Source: HRBIN30 sp964534275
Lineage (GTDB): Bacteria; Desulfobacterota; Binatia; HRBIN30
DNA length: 64,000 nucleotides
Assembly (NCBI GenBank): GCA_964534275.1
Contig: CAZHQG010000003.1
Coordinates: forward strand, 144,573 to 208,572
Reading direction: 5' to 3'
The position numbers were made by a program, and so were the translations under genes. Below the pieces are notes generated by a model that saw only the letters and a program-made list of their open reading frames with translations, did not search any database and was not told the DNA's origin. The first letter of the stretch is position 1. Every line of letters starts with the position of its first letter. Positions 25,321-34,403 of the stretch are shown here, one piece after another.

Positions 25321-26602
25321 CCGCTGGCTTATATGAAGTCGCCACATGGGTATCAACACCTAAATAAGCTCTCCGGTTTTTAAGAGCCTCGCGTTGCAGG
25401 TGCCGCTCCACAACTGACGACTGCAAGAGCTTTTCTAACTCCGCAGCCACGGTGTGTTTATCCACCAGCCGCGCAGCAAACATGCGCGCAGCTTGCATCG
25501 CAGCCGATCGCCTCTTGGGGTCGCGCGCCAAGCCTAGAAGCACGTTGGCCAAACTAGCCTCTTGTCCAGAGGCGAACACGGTGTCCGCATAGGTCCATCC
25601 GATGCCTTCAGCGGCTCCAGAGGCCAACACCACGGGCTTGGCGAGAGCAAAATAGTTGAGGAGTTTGATGGGGTAGCCCGACCACGAACTGCGGGGACAA
25701 ACCAAAACGTCTGCACCGATCAACCACGGCCGAGTTTCCGCAAAGCTCCGACAAACCACAACCTGAGCAGCGTTTTGCTGTACCAACGACAGAAGCAACC
25801 AAGAAGCCCGTTGCCGCCAATCCTGTTCGTGCGTTACAAGGAGCAGGAGCGCTTCAGGGTGCCACTGACGAAAGATACAAAACCCGCGCAGTAGCACCTC
25901 GAGTTCTTGGTAGGCATCGAAATTGCCCGAGTACGCAATTGTGACTCTGCGCCCGCTCCAATCTAGAGGTGGCTCAGCTCTCCCCCCGAGTTCCGAGGGC
26001 GCTGGCATCGGGGGCGGCAAAACAGCCACCCGCCTCGCATCCAGTCCCGCACTCTGCAGAGCCCGTGATTGAGCCACGGTGAGCGCCACGACACGGTCTG
26101 CAAGCCGCGGCACTGCGCGGTCCAGCAACTTACCCAGTTGCCGTACGACCCATCGGGCGGGAGCCCGTTTGAAATACGTCGGAAGCTCATCCGCCAAAAC
26201 GTTGTGCGCGTGGTAAACCACGGGGCAACCGGTCACCCACCGTACAAGCCACGCAACGACCGGGCCCTCATAGTTATGGGCGTGGATCACGTCGAACCGC
26301 ATGGCTTTCGCGAGGCGCCATAACGCCCAAGCCAGTGCCAAATCGCTGAGCGCTTTTTTCACGAGCCAGGGTAACCAAGACACGCGAGCCACGAACCGGG
26401 CGCCGGCCCGATGCACGATAATTCCGCGCAAGGGGACCAGATGCTCCCCAACGGCGTACGTGACCACGTGCACCTCGTGTCCGCGCCGGGCAAGCGACTC
26501 GGCAAGCTCTCGAATCAGCACCTGGGAGCCCCGTGCAGAGGGAAACGGACAGGGCGCTACAACAGCCACGCGCATGCTTCGTCTGGTCGTTCCCGCACTC
26601 AT
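25289..26602 (-). CDS. Glycosyltransferase family 4 protein
   Basis: A 437-aa GT-B fold transferase. The N-terminal acceptor domain has VAVVAPCPFPSARGSQVLIR, then DVIHAHNYEGPVVAWLVRW. The donor domain includes RVTIAYSGNFDAYQELEVLL and RSSWSGYPIKLLNYFALAKPVV, equivalent to the EX7E region but with the first Glu not obvious. The ATG overlaps the stop of the phosphodiesterase-like gene as ATGA. It is expected to build the repeat unit on the cytoplasmic face. The C-terminal 40 residues overlap the lipoprotein gene in another frame. Confidence 0.87.
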   Translation of the reverse strand: MSAGTTRRSMRVAVVAPCPFPSARGSQVLIRELAESLARRGHEVHVVTYAVGEHLVPLRGIIVHRAGARFVARVSWLPWLVKKALSDLALAWALWRLAKAMRFDVIHAHNYEGPVVAWLVRWVTGCPVVYHAHNVLADELPTYFKRAPARWVVRQLGKLLDRAVPRLADRVVALTVAQSRALQSAGLDARRVAVLPPPMPAPSELGGRAEPPLDWSGRRVTIAYSGNFDAYQELEVLLRGFCIFRQWHPEALLLLVTHEQDWRQRASWLLLSLVQQNAAQVVVCRSFAETRPWLIGADVLVCPRSSWSGYPIKLLNYFALAKPVVLASGAAEGIGWTYADTVFASGQEASLANVLLGLARDPKRRSAAMQAARMFAARLVDKHTVAAELEKLLQSSVVERHLQREALKNRRAYLGVDTHVATSYKPADDAREDEARA

Positions 26603-28266
26603 TCAAAGTACCCCAAATTCTTCAAGCGTTCTGTGATCTCCCGTTCCTCTGCTTCGGTGTACGCCCGCGAGTCCTCCTCTCTCGACGGCAACAGAAACTC
26701 AGCGGCGTTTTGTGCCCTTACTACGTGTGCAAAACTTTCTCCATCGAAAAGTTCTTCGGGCGGATGCAAGCCACACATCTCCATGATCGTTGGCGCAAGC
26801 TGTTCCATTTTGAGGAACACCCGCGAACCATTTCCTCGCACGCTTGGACCGGCGACGGCAAATATCCCTAATCGGCGATGCGTCCCGCTGAGTCCTTGCA
26901 TCTTGCCACCACGCCACTGCGTTAGGTCGAGTTCGCGCACCGCCGGCCCTTCCTCACCGTTGCTTCGGCTAGCCACAATGGCGTAGCCTGGTGGTTCTTC
27001 ATCGAACTGGATCAAAATGTCCGGAGCCTCCCCTACCCAAGGTCCTGCGTACAGCTCCTCGCGAAGCCATACGCGTCGAACCAGAGCACGGCCCGTTTGC
27101 GGGTGTCGCCAGTGCAGCAACGCTGTGCGGATCTCCGCACGCAACTGCTCGTAGCCTTGGGCGTCCACGATCCCTTCGGGGTCCCTGCCCTTCACGTTCA
27201 ACCAGATGGAGGGGAAGTACCCAAGTTCCTCCGAAAACGCAGCAGAGGCTGCAAAATCGACCCCCGCAAACCGCGTCGATGTTTCCAGGGCACTGGCCCA
27301 GCGGTAGCCTCCCCAACGAAAGAGCCTTGCCTGCCATCTCGCCGGTACCCAGGCCAACGCGACGGATTTTGCCGCAGCAGAAAAAGCCGACCCGCGTCGA
27401 TTGCATCTTTGAAATTTCAGCCATCCATGTTCGGCGAGCCAGCGGTTCAGGTACACGCGAGTGGTGCCGGCACCGCCAAACCCATGATCGGAGAGCACGA
27501 GCAAATCCGCCTCCGGTACCGTTGAACACAGCCGGCCAAGTGCGGCATCCAACGCCTCATAAACCTCGGCCAGCACGTTTTCGAACGGATTGGAACCGAC
27601 GTAGAACGGACTAAGTCTGTCGTGAAAGTGCCAAAAGTGATGCGCGGCGGTGTCCGATTCACCGAAAAGAATCAGAAAGCAGTCCCATCGTTCCTTCCGC
27701 AGCAGTTTCTCTGCCAAGCGGGTTTTTTGTTCGATTCCCGCCAGCAAGCGCTCCCGCGCCACCGCGTACCACCGCTGGCTTACGCGGAACTCCTGGAAAT
27801 CCGCGAACGGAAATCCACCAGCTTCGAGAATCTCTCTTGCACGTTCGCGGGGATACACAAACGAAGCGTCGGCACGCGTCGTCACCGGCGTATCGAAGCC
27901 GCTCAGCAGGACTCCGTTCACCGGCTCGGGCGGATAGGTGGCAGGCAGGCCGAGCACACACACGCGTTTGCGAGAGGCACTCAGGAGCGACCAAACGCTT
28001 GGTGCCTTGCGATTTGTCGCATTGACGAATTGCACCCGGTAGGTGCCAGGGACGCGCCGGGTAAAGTCGAAGATTCCGTGCCGCCCGGGATTGACCCCGG
28101 TCATGAACGTCGTCCAACTGGGAAAAGTCACCGGTGGCCATGGGGGTTCCACCACGCCGGAATGTCCGGTTCGCCACACCCGATCCAAGTTCGGCAGCCG
28201 GCCGGCTCGGAGCCACCTCTCGACGAGACTTGGGGAGGCGCCATCCCAGCCTACGATGAGCAGCAT
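26599..28266 (-). CDS. Alkaline-phosphatase-superfamily type I phosphodiesterase/nucleotide pyrophosphatase
   Basis: A 555-aa protein starting at the ATG at 28266, which has a strong GGAGGGAGG site; a longer in-frame extension has no homology. The N-terminus MLLIVGWDGASPSLVERWL carries the first metal Asp (D8), and PVTFPSWTTFMTGVNPGRHG holds the Thr nucleophile near T47. LVLSDHGFGGAG and the late FLKMEQLAPTIMEM region complete the metal site. No signal peptide is seen. Homologues are found in exosortase-type polysaccharide loci. The substrate is unknown; a nucleotide-sugar or lipid-linked phosphodiester is a guess. Confidence 0.85.
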   Translation of the reverse strand: MLLIVGWDGASPSLVERWLRAGRLPNLDRVWRTGHSGVVEPPWPPVTFPSWTTFMTGVNPGRHGIFDFTRRVPGTYRVQFVNATNRKAPSVWSLLSASRKRVCVLGLPATYPPEPVNGVLLSGFDTPVTTRADASFVYPRERAREILEAGGFPFADFQEFRVSQRWYAVARERLLAGIEQKTRLAEKLLRKERWDCFLILFGESDTAAHHFWHFHDRLSPFYVGSNPFENVLAEVYEALDAALGRLCSTVPEADLLVLSDHGFGGAGTTRVYLNRWLAEHGWLKFQRCNRRGSAFSAAAKSVALAWVPARWQARLFRWGGYRWASALETSTRFAGVDFAASAAFSEELGYFPSIWLNVKGRDPEGIVDAQGYEQLRAEIRTALLHWRHPQTGRALVRRVWLREELYAGPWVGEAPDILIQFDEEPPGYAIVASRSNGEEGPAVRELDLTQWRGGKMQGLSGTHRRLGIFAVAGPSVRGNGSRVFLKMEQLAPTIMEMCGLHPPEELFDGESFAHVVRAQNAAEFLLPSREEDSRAYTEAEEREITERLKNLGYFE

Positions 28267-28285
28267 CGCCTCCCTCCGTCTCGAT

Positions 28286-30091
28286 TTATCGGCGCGCTCG
28301 CGACGAAAACAGCGAGCGCGCCTGATCCAAGCGAAGCTGCATGGCACGCACAACCTCGGCATTACTTGCGGCAAGGTTGTTACGCTCTTCAGGATCTACC
28401 ATCAGGTCGAACAACGCCACTGCCGGCAAACCCCTCGGGTTATCGGGGTTCGCAACGACCAACTTCCAGTGTTGCCAGTGCAAGCTTTCGAGTCGGTTTC
28501 CCTCCAGAGTTTCTTGGGCGTACAGAAACTCCGGGGGAGGCTGGTCGGAAAACAAGTTGCGCCCGCGAAGGGATGGAGTTGCCGGCAACCCTGCTTGAGC
28601 GAGAATCGTTGGCGCAAGGTCCAACGTCTGTGCCCAATCCGTTCTCTCGGTGCCAGCCCCGACTCCACCTGGCCGACGAATAATCAACGGGACCCGCAAT
28701 TGTTCCTCGTAAAGCGTAGTGCCATGCCACCAGCCGCCGTGCTCGTGGAATTCTTCACCATGGTCCGCGGTCACAACCAATAACGTCCGATCCAACAACC
28801 CTCTGCGTCGAAACTCGCTCAAAAGCTCCCCGAACTGCTCATCGAAATAAGTGACGTCCGCGTCATAAAGCCGCCGCATTTCCGCGGCCTGCGCTGCGGG
28901 TGGATTGGGGTCCAATACTCGAGCGATTCCCTTCCCGTTGTATGGGATTTCAAAATACGGGTCGTGGGGGTCCATGTAATGCAACAGCAGAAAGAAAGGC
29001 TCGGGTGGCTTGGCCGCAAGCCACCGTGCGACGTGTTCTCTCATCACTTTTGCGTCTTGGTAATAATGGTAAAAGTACAAGTGGCGCCGAAAAAAGCGCT
29101 CGCGCACCAGACGCAGGAGTTTGTAAGCCGAAAGGCGGGTCGCCGAATCCGAAGCTCCGAAGTAAAAACTCGGCGCTAAGTAATGATACTCTCCAAACCC
29201 CTGCTGGAAATTGAAAATCGGGGCGACGTTAATATTGGTTACGAAACCCGCCGTCCAGTAACCTGCGTCGCGCAAGAACTCCGCGATCGTAACCACCCCA
29301 TCGGGCAACGGATCGAACTTTTGAATTGCCCCATGCTCTACAGGATGAAGCCCCGTGAGAATTGTTGCTACCGACGGGCGTGTCCACGATGACTGGGCGT
29401 ACGCGTTTCGAAAGTACACTGCTTCACGAGCGAGCGCATCGATCTGCGGCGTGGTCGCCTTCCCTGACGCAAAGCCTAAGGCATCGGCTCGAAGAGTATC
29501 CACGATCACAAGGACCACATTGGGCTTTGCACCTTCCGCTGTAGCTCTTCGTTGTGGTTCTGGGACGACCGGCGTAAACCATCGCGCCCCGAGCGCAGCG
29601 GTTGCGCAGCCGACGAGCCAAAGAAGCAGCAACCTCGGGGCGGCCCAACTGCTCTCACGACCTGCGACCAGGGAAACCAATGCAGCCCCCAGCACCGCAA
29701 GCAAGGCGCTGGCAATCACGAGCCCAGTGGTCCACGCCAACCCGGCTGCACTCCACAACGCGGGGAATTGCTCGGCAAACACCCTTTGCGCCAAGTGATA
29801 TCGCCCCACCACAAATCCGATCGGCAACATTCCCGCCGCCGCATGCACGGCAAGCCAAAGCTTCTCGCGCTCTGGCTTCCAACCAGCAGCCCACAGCAGC
29901 ACGCTCGCAGCTGCCCCCAGCCCAGCTCCCATCACGCCGTACGCGCATACAGCGAAAGGGAACAAACCGAACTCGGACAGCGAAGGGCTCGTCGCGACAA
30001 TCATGGCCGCTTCCAGAACCCCCAGCAACGACCCGCCCCAAGCTCCGGCAACTACGCCACCCAAGATTCTTCCGAACGCTTTTCCGCCCAC
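28286..30091 (-). CDS. Membrane-anchored sulfatase-fold protein with a Thr in place of the formylglycine Cys
   Basis: A 601-aa protein beginning at GTG 30091 with an AGGAGG site. Residues 1-170 hold about five membrane helices, so the catalytic domain is probably periplasmic. The sulfatase fold starts NVVLVIVDTLRAD (191-203). The catalytic position reads SWTRPSVATILTG, with Thr237 where sulfatases have the Cys that becomes formylglycine. HYMDPHDPYF (371-380) and TADHGEEFHEHG (441-452) supply metal and substrate residues. Thr suggests a phosphotransferase or phosphodiesterase like the LtaS or EptA enzymes rather than a sulfatase. It may modify the polysaccharide with a phospho-substituent (inference). 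Confidence 0.82.
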   Translation of the reverse strand: MGGKAFGRILGGVVAGAWGGSLLGVLEAAMIVATSPSLSEFGLFPFAVCAYGVMGAGLGAAASVLLWAAGWKPEREKLWLAVHAAAGMLPIGFVVGRYHLAQRVFAEQFPALWSAAGLAWTTGLVIASALLAVLGAALVSLVAGRESSWAAPRLLLLWLVGCATAALGARWFTPVVPEPQRRATAEGAKPNVVLVIVDTLRADALGFASGKATTPQIDALAREAVYFRNAYAQSSWTRPSVATILTGLHPVEHGAIQKFDPLPDGVVTIAEFLRDAGYWTAGFVTNINVAPIFNFQQGFGEYHYLAPSFYFGASDSATRLSAYKLLRLVRERFFRRHLYFYHYYQDAKVMREHVARWLAAKPPEPFFLLLHYMDPHDPYFEIPYNGKGIARVLDPNPPAAQAAEMRRLYDADVTYFDEQFGELLSEFRRRGLLDRTLLVVTADHGEEFHEHGGWWHGTTLYEEQLRVPLIIRRPGGVGAGTERTDWAQTLDLAPTILAQAGLPATPSLRGRNLFSDQPPPEFLYAQETLEGNRLESLHWQHWKLVVANPDNPRGLPAVALFDLMVDPEERNNLAASNAEVVRAMQLRLDQARSLFSSRARR

Positions 30092-30270
30092 CGCAACCTC
30101 CTCAGCGTACCCCTAGGCTCTCGGGGCGATTCCAACCGAAAGACAACGCATTTGCCCTTCGCTGCTGCGGAAGCCCGAGTTGGGATTTCGACTGCTGCCA
30201 CATTTGGACGCCGCGCACCACTTCGCCACGGCACACGATCCCTTCGCACTAAGCCGTCCACGCAAGGGCA

Positions 30271-32256
30271 TCACAGGCCTAGGCGCAGGATGTTCGGATC
30301 TTCGCGCAGCACCCGCTGCAGTGCCATTCCTACTCGAGTCGCATCCTCGCGTCCCGGACCACCGCCGACCGTCACCCGAAACACTTTCTTTTGCGACCCA
30401 AGTTCCGCGCCGCGAACTTCCACACTAAATCCGCGCTCTCGCAACGCCGCCGCCAACGCTTGTGCCCGGGGAAGATTCGGGGTGCTGAAGACGAGCAAAG
30501 AGTACTTTCCTGCCGACTCGCGTAAAATGGGAGGGCCTTCGCGCAGATCCGGCAATCGCAAGGATTGCCCGGGGAGAATCCAGTCAACGTCTTGGACCTG
30601 GGGGTTTGCTAGTTTGATCAGGTCTAAGATGGTGTAACTCGACTGGCCGTACCGAGCACGCGCGATGGACGAGAGCGAATCCCCGGGTCGGACGATCATA
30701 CTTGTGAACCGGCCGAGATCGACTTCCAGCCGCCCCGTTGGGCTACCGGATCCCTCGACGGGCGCCGCCACGCTTCCCGCTCTCTCAGCAGCAGTGGGCA
30801 GCCCAGCCTCGCTTCCTCTCGTCATCAAAGCTGTTTGGCCAACTGGTTGCGGCACGACCCCTGAAGGCGACTGTCCACGACCGAAGTCCGGTGCTGTGGC
30901 CACCTCGGGATGCGGCTGCTCAGCAGCTGAAGCCTTCCCCGAAGACGGCGCGGCTGCTTCCGGTACTGCCTTCGCCGCGCCCTCGCCGGCAACCTCCAGA
31001 GCCCCACCCGTGCGTGCCTCTCGAAGAGCGTCAGGGCGCGCAACGTCCGTCGGCTCATCAGCCAACATCGCTAGTCGGGGCGCAGGCTCCACCACTTGCA
31101 GTGCGGGCGCCTGCTCTGGATGCTCCGGCAGCACTTCGCCACGCTCGGGGGGTTCGGCTTCAGCCGCGGGAATCGCCGGCTCGGATTCGCCGGCGGAAAC
31201 CGAACCGGGGCGGATCACCTCTGCATGTTCGGACGGCGCCGTCGCCCGCCCGTCAGGCGCGGCACCGGTCGAACGGTAAGCTTGCCACAACGCTTGGCCC
31301 GCAGTCCAAGCCGCGATTGCCGCAGCCACCACCGCGCCACCATAAACGAACCTTTGCCACCACGAGCTTTGGGATCTCGCTTCATTTCCCGGCTCCCGCG
31401 GGGCGCTAACGCTTTCGCGCGTGCTTTCCGTTTGCACGTGAGCGGCGGACTCCATCGGCAACAGGTCGGCTGCGGCTTCCTTGATGATGTCCGCAGTGAT
31501 CCGTTTCTTACCCATCGCGTACCCGATCACGAGGGCGTTGTCGCACACCACGTTGACCAAGCGCGGGATTCCCCGCGAGAAGTGGTAAATTTGCTCCTCC
31601 GCGTCGCGGGTGAACAGCTTTGTGTCGGGCGCGCCTGCCGCCTCGAGACGAAAGTGAATGTACTCAGAGACTTCTTCGCGCGACAGCGGCAGCAAGCGGC
31701 AGTTGACACTGATCCGTTGACGGAGCTGGCGCAGCACTGGATTGCTGAGCTTCTGCCCAAGTTCTGGCTGGCCGGAGAGGACAATCTGAATGATCTTTTC
31801 TTTCGCCGTCTCCAAATTCGACAGTAAGCGCAAGTCCTCTAGAACGCTGTACTCGAGGTCCTGCGCTTCGTCGATCAGCAAGGCCACGTTTCTCCCCTGA
31901 CGAAGCTCCTCGAGCAAAAACGTGTTCAGCCGCTGCAGCATGTAAAGCTTTTTCCCGCTGTGAACGGGAAGATCGAACTCCGCAAAGATGTACTCCAGGA
32001 TTTCCTCGAACGTGACGTTCGTGTTGAACAAGAACACGGTGCGGGTGTTCTGATCGAGTTCCTCGAGCAATCGTTTGAGAAGCGTGGTTTTACCGGTTCC
32101 GGCTTCTCCAATGAGCGTGATGAACCCCTTGCGTTGCGTGATGCCGTAGTGCAGCGACGCAATGGCCTCGCGATAGCGTGCGTTGAGGTAGAGAAACTTG
32201 GGGTCCGGGGTCACGTTAAACGGGCGTTCTTGCAACTGGTAAAACTCGCAGTACAT
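30271..32256 (-). CDS. ExeA-like AAA ATPase with LysM and SPOR-like domains
   Basis: A 661-aa protein from the ATG at 32256 (GGAGG site). The cytoplasmic AAA domain of the ExeA/XrtA-associated type opens MYCEFYQLQERPFNVTPDP and has the P-loop GEAGTGKTT at 50-58 and Walker B ALLIDEAQDLE near 125. A single membrane helix (FVYGGAVVAAAIAAWTAG) follows near 320, then about 200 residues rich in Ala/Pro/Glu. A LysM domain (IVRPGDSLSSIARARYGQ) and a C-terminal SPOR-like domain (GKYSLLVFSTPNL onward) lie in the periplasm and probably bind peptidoglycan. It may position or energise the export machine at the cell wall (inference). Confidence 0.88.
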   Translation of the reverse strand: MYCEFYQLQERPFNVTPDPKFLYLNARYREAIASLHYGITQRKGFITLIGEAGTGKTTLLKRLLEELDQNTRTVFLFNTNVTFEEILEYIFAEFDLPVHSGKKLYMLQRLNTFLLEELRQGRNVALLIDEAQDLEYSVLEDLRLLSNLETAKEKIIQIVLSGQPELGQKLSNPVLRQLRQRISVNCRLLPLSREEVSEYIHFRLEAAGAPDTKLFTRDAEEQIYHFSRGIPRLVNVVCDNALVIGYAMGKKRITADIIKEAAADLLPMESAAHVQTESTRESVSAPREPGNEARSQSSWWQRFVYGGAVVAAAIAAWTAGQALWQAYRSTGAAPDGRATAPSEHAEVIRPGSVSAGESEPAIPAAEAEPPERGEVLPEHPEQAPALQVVEPAPRLAMLADEPTDVARPDALREARTGGALEVAGEGAAKAVPEAAAPSSGKASAAEQPHPEVATAPDFGRGQSPSGVVPQPVGQTALMTRGSEAGLPTAAERAGSVAAPVEGSGSPTGRLEVDLGRFTSMIVRPGDSLSSIARARYGQSSYTILDLIKLANPQVQDVDWILPGQSLRLPDLREGPPILRESAGKYSLLVFSTPNLPRAQALAAALRERGFSVEVRGAELGSQKKVFRVTVGGGPGREDATRVGMALQRVLREDPNILRLGL

Positions 32257-32348
32257 CGAAACCTCCGTTCGACTCGCTTGCGCTGCCGTTGTCCTGAAGA
32301 AGAGGGCGCTATCGGCAGGCACCACTTTCGCGCCGAAAACCCCCTCCT

Positions 32349-33770
32349 TCAACCGCGGCGAAAAGCCGCAGCGTCGATCCCAAGCTCCCGCATCTTGCGG
32401 TGCAACGTCGCTTGATCGATGCCGGCATGGCGGGCAGCACGGGTGACATTTCCCGAAAAGCGGCGCAGCAACTCTTGAATGTACGAGAACTCCGTAGCCC
32501 GGAGGAATTCCCGCAGGGAGCCTTCCCAAGGCCACTGTGGGTCCCGTGACTCGCCCAACCGTCGCGAGCTGGGGCGGTCAAAATCAACGTGATCCATGCA
32601 CTCTCCTTCACACGTGACGATGGCCCGCTCGAGCACATTCCAAAGTTCCCGGATGTTTCCGGGCCAGTCGTACTGCATCAACGCCGCCATGGCCGCGTCG
32701 CTGATCCGCGTAATCTTTTTCTCTCGGGCAATCGGATGGCGCTCTAGGTACTCCGTGACCAGCAGAGGAATGTCTTCGCTTCTTTCGCGCAAGGGAGGCA
32801 ACGCGATGGGAACAACCGCAATGCGGTAGTAGAAGTCCTCGCGCATTTTGCCCTGAGCAACGCACTCGGCCAAATTTTCGTTTGTGGCCGCCACGATTCT
32901 CATGTCTACGTGAATCTGCCGGTTGCTGCCCAATCGCTCTACGGCCCGCTGCTCCAAAACGCGCAAGAGCTTGCTTTGCATGGCCAGGGGAATGCTTTCC
33001 ACCTCGTCTAAAAACAATGTTCCCCCATGGGCAGCTTCGATTTTGCCCGCCCGTTCGCTGGTGGCTCCAGTGAACGCACCTTTCTCGTACCCGAACAGTT
33101 CGCTCTCCAGCAGGTTGTCGGGGATCGCAGCGCAGTTGAGCGGCACGAACGGACCTCCCCGCCGACGGCCCTGTTCGTGAAGCGCACGTGCAACAAGCTC
33201 CTTTCCCGTACCCGACTCGCCAGTGATCAGCACGGTGACATCCGCGTTGGCGAGCGAGGCCACCAGACGGAAAACCTCCCGCATCCTCGGGTTGCGACTC
33301 ACCATGTTGCCAAAGCGGTATCGCTCCGCGAGCTGATCACGCAGCGTCTGAATCTCTTCTAAAAGACGACGACGGTCGAACACCCGCTGCATGGCGAGCG
33401 CAAGTTCCTCCGGAGAGAAGGGTTTGGTGAGGTAGTCGCTCGCCCCTTTGCGCATTGCTTCGACGGCACCGCGGATGGTGCCATGGCCGGTCACCATAAT
33501 CACATCCACAGAGGGCCACCTCTGGCGAATTTCCTCGAGTAAGCTTGCTCCGTCACGCCCCGGCATCATGAGGTCGAGCAACACCAGCCCGTACGATCGC
33601 TCTCGCAGGCGCTCAAGGGCTGTGGGGGCGTCGGGCGCTGCATCTGCATCGTAACCGTTCTGGCGACACAAGCTCTGCAGCTGCCGTCGAATGAGCGGGT
33701 CGTCGTCCACCACCAGCACTCGAGCTCCGGTCGGCTCGTTTCCGCGAACTACCGCTGCAGAGGCAGGCAT
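32349..33770 (-). CDS. Sigma-54-dependent response regulator (NtrC/PrsR type)
   Basis: A 473-aa transcription activator starting at ATG 33770 with an AAGGAG site. The receiver has the phospho-acceptor Asp in LVLLDLMMPGRDG (D66). The AAA domain has GESGTGKE, ELFGYEKGAFTGATSE with the intact GAFTGA sigma-54 contact loop, TLFLDEVESI, and WPGNIRELWNV. The C-terminal Fis-type HTH is RRFSGNVTRAARHAGIDQATLHRKMREL. It probably activates sigma-54 promoters of the polysaccharide locus. It follows the kinase-like gene with a 22-bp overlap, forming a sensor-regulator set. Confidence 0.93.
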   Translation of the reverse strand: MPASAAVVRGNEPTGARVLVVDDDPLIRRQLQSLCRQNGYDADAAPDAPTALERLRERSYGLVLLDLMMPGRDGASLLEEIRQRWPSVDVIMVTGHGTIRGAVEAMRKGASDYLTKPFSPEELALAMQRVFDRRRLLEEIQTLRDQLAERYRFGNMVSRNPRMREVFRLVASLANADVTVLITGESGTGKELVARALHEQGRRRGGPFVPLNCAAIPDNLLESELFGYEKGAFTGATSERAGKIEAAHGGTLFLDEVESIPLAMQSKLLRVLEQRAVERLGSNRQIHVDMRIVAATNENLAECVAQGKMREDFYYRIAVVPIALPPLRERSEDIPLLVTEYLERHPIAREKKITRISDAAMAALMQYDWPGNIRELWNVLERAIVTCEGECMDHVDFDRPSSRRLGESRDPQWPWEGSLREFLRATEFSYIQELLRRFSGNVTRAARHAGIDQATLHRKMRELGIDAAAFRRG

Positions 33771-34390
33771 AGCGACCACTCCTTCCGTTCTCTCGCGTCC
33801 CGGCATTCCCACTCGCCCCCGAGCGCCTCCACCAAGCGCACCAACACCGCCTCATACAACTCCGCTGCTGCAGAGTGCTTCACGCAGCCCTCGCGCGAGC
33901 AAGAGAGTATGATGTGCAAACGTGACTCGCTCGCCGAGGCGCGCAGACTCAACGTCGCCTCGCCCGGTACGACTCTCCGGAGGTACGCGGTCAAGTAGTC
34001 GAGCATGGCCACAAGCGTGTCCGTGTTCACTAGGAGGGCCGGAGTGTCGTTTTTTACCACGGAGAGGGACGCATCCAGAGGGAATGCTGTGGTCAAATTT
34101 CTTTGCAACCGGGCCAACACGTGCGCCACAGGAACGGGATCGAGCTTGGGAACCAAGGGGCCCACGTAGTCCAACAACAAATGCAGCACCTCGTCCAGTT
34201 CGTTCGTTGTTTGTTCGAGAAGGTCGGCCGCCACGTGGCCCTGGGCTCGCAGCTCCTGTTCCACCGCACGCAAGCGCTGGAATAGATTTCCGAGCCAGTG
34301 CCCAGCAGCGTCGATGGCAGACGCCCGCACCAGAGTCAGATGTTCGGCAACGTGGCTCCCGGTTCCGAAACGTCTTTCCGCAGCGGCCAT
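33749..34390 (-). CDS. Degenerate histidine-kinase-like protein
   Basis: A 213-aa cytoplasmic protein with the layout of the DHp and ATPase parts of an NtrB-like kinase. The H-box-like segment AAGHWLGNLFQRL (H31) lies in an alpha-helical region. The second half (LLVNTDTLVAMLDYLTAYL, then a LSLRASASESRLHIILSC strand pair) follows the ATPase-domain pattern, but N-box and both Gly-rich boxes are missing. It probably cannot bind ATP in the usual way and may act as a phosphotransfer or phosphatase/adaptor protein. It lies between the binding-protein gene (13 bp) and the NtrC-type regulator (22-bp overlap), which supports a signalling trio. Confidence 0.6.
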   Translation of the reverse strand: MAAAERRFGTGSHVAEHLTLVRASAIDAAGHWLGNLFQRLRAVEQELRAQGHVAADLLEQTTNELDEVLHLLLDYVGPLVPKLDPVPVAHVLARLQRNLTTAFPLDASLSVVKNDTPALLVNTDTLVAMLDYLTAYLRRVVPGEATLSLRASASESRLHIILSCSREGCVKHSAAAELYEAVLVRLVEALGGEWECRDARERKEWSLCLPLQR

Positions 34391-34403
34391 GGCATTTTCT
34401 CTC

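Noticed and set aside
26599..28374. A longer N-terminus for the phosphodiesterase-like protein
   Set aside because: The extra 36 residues are Arg-rich, overlap the upstream gene and lack a ribosome site, whereas the ATG at 28266 has a strong one directly before the first conserved strand.
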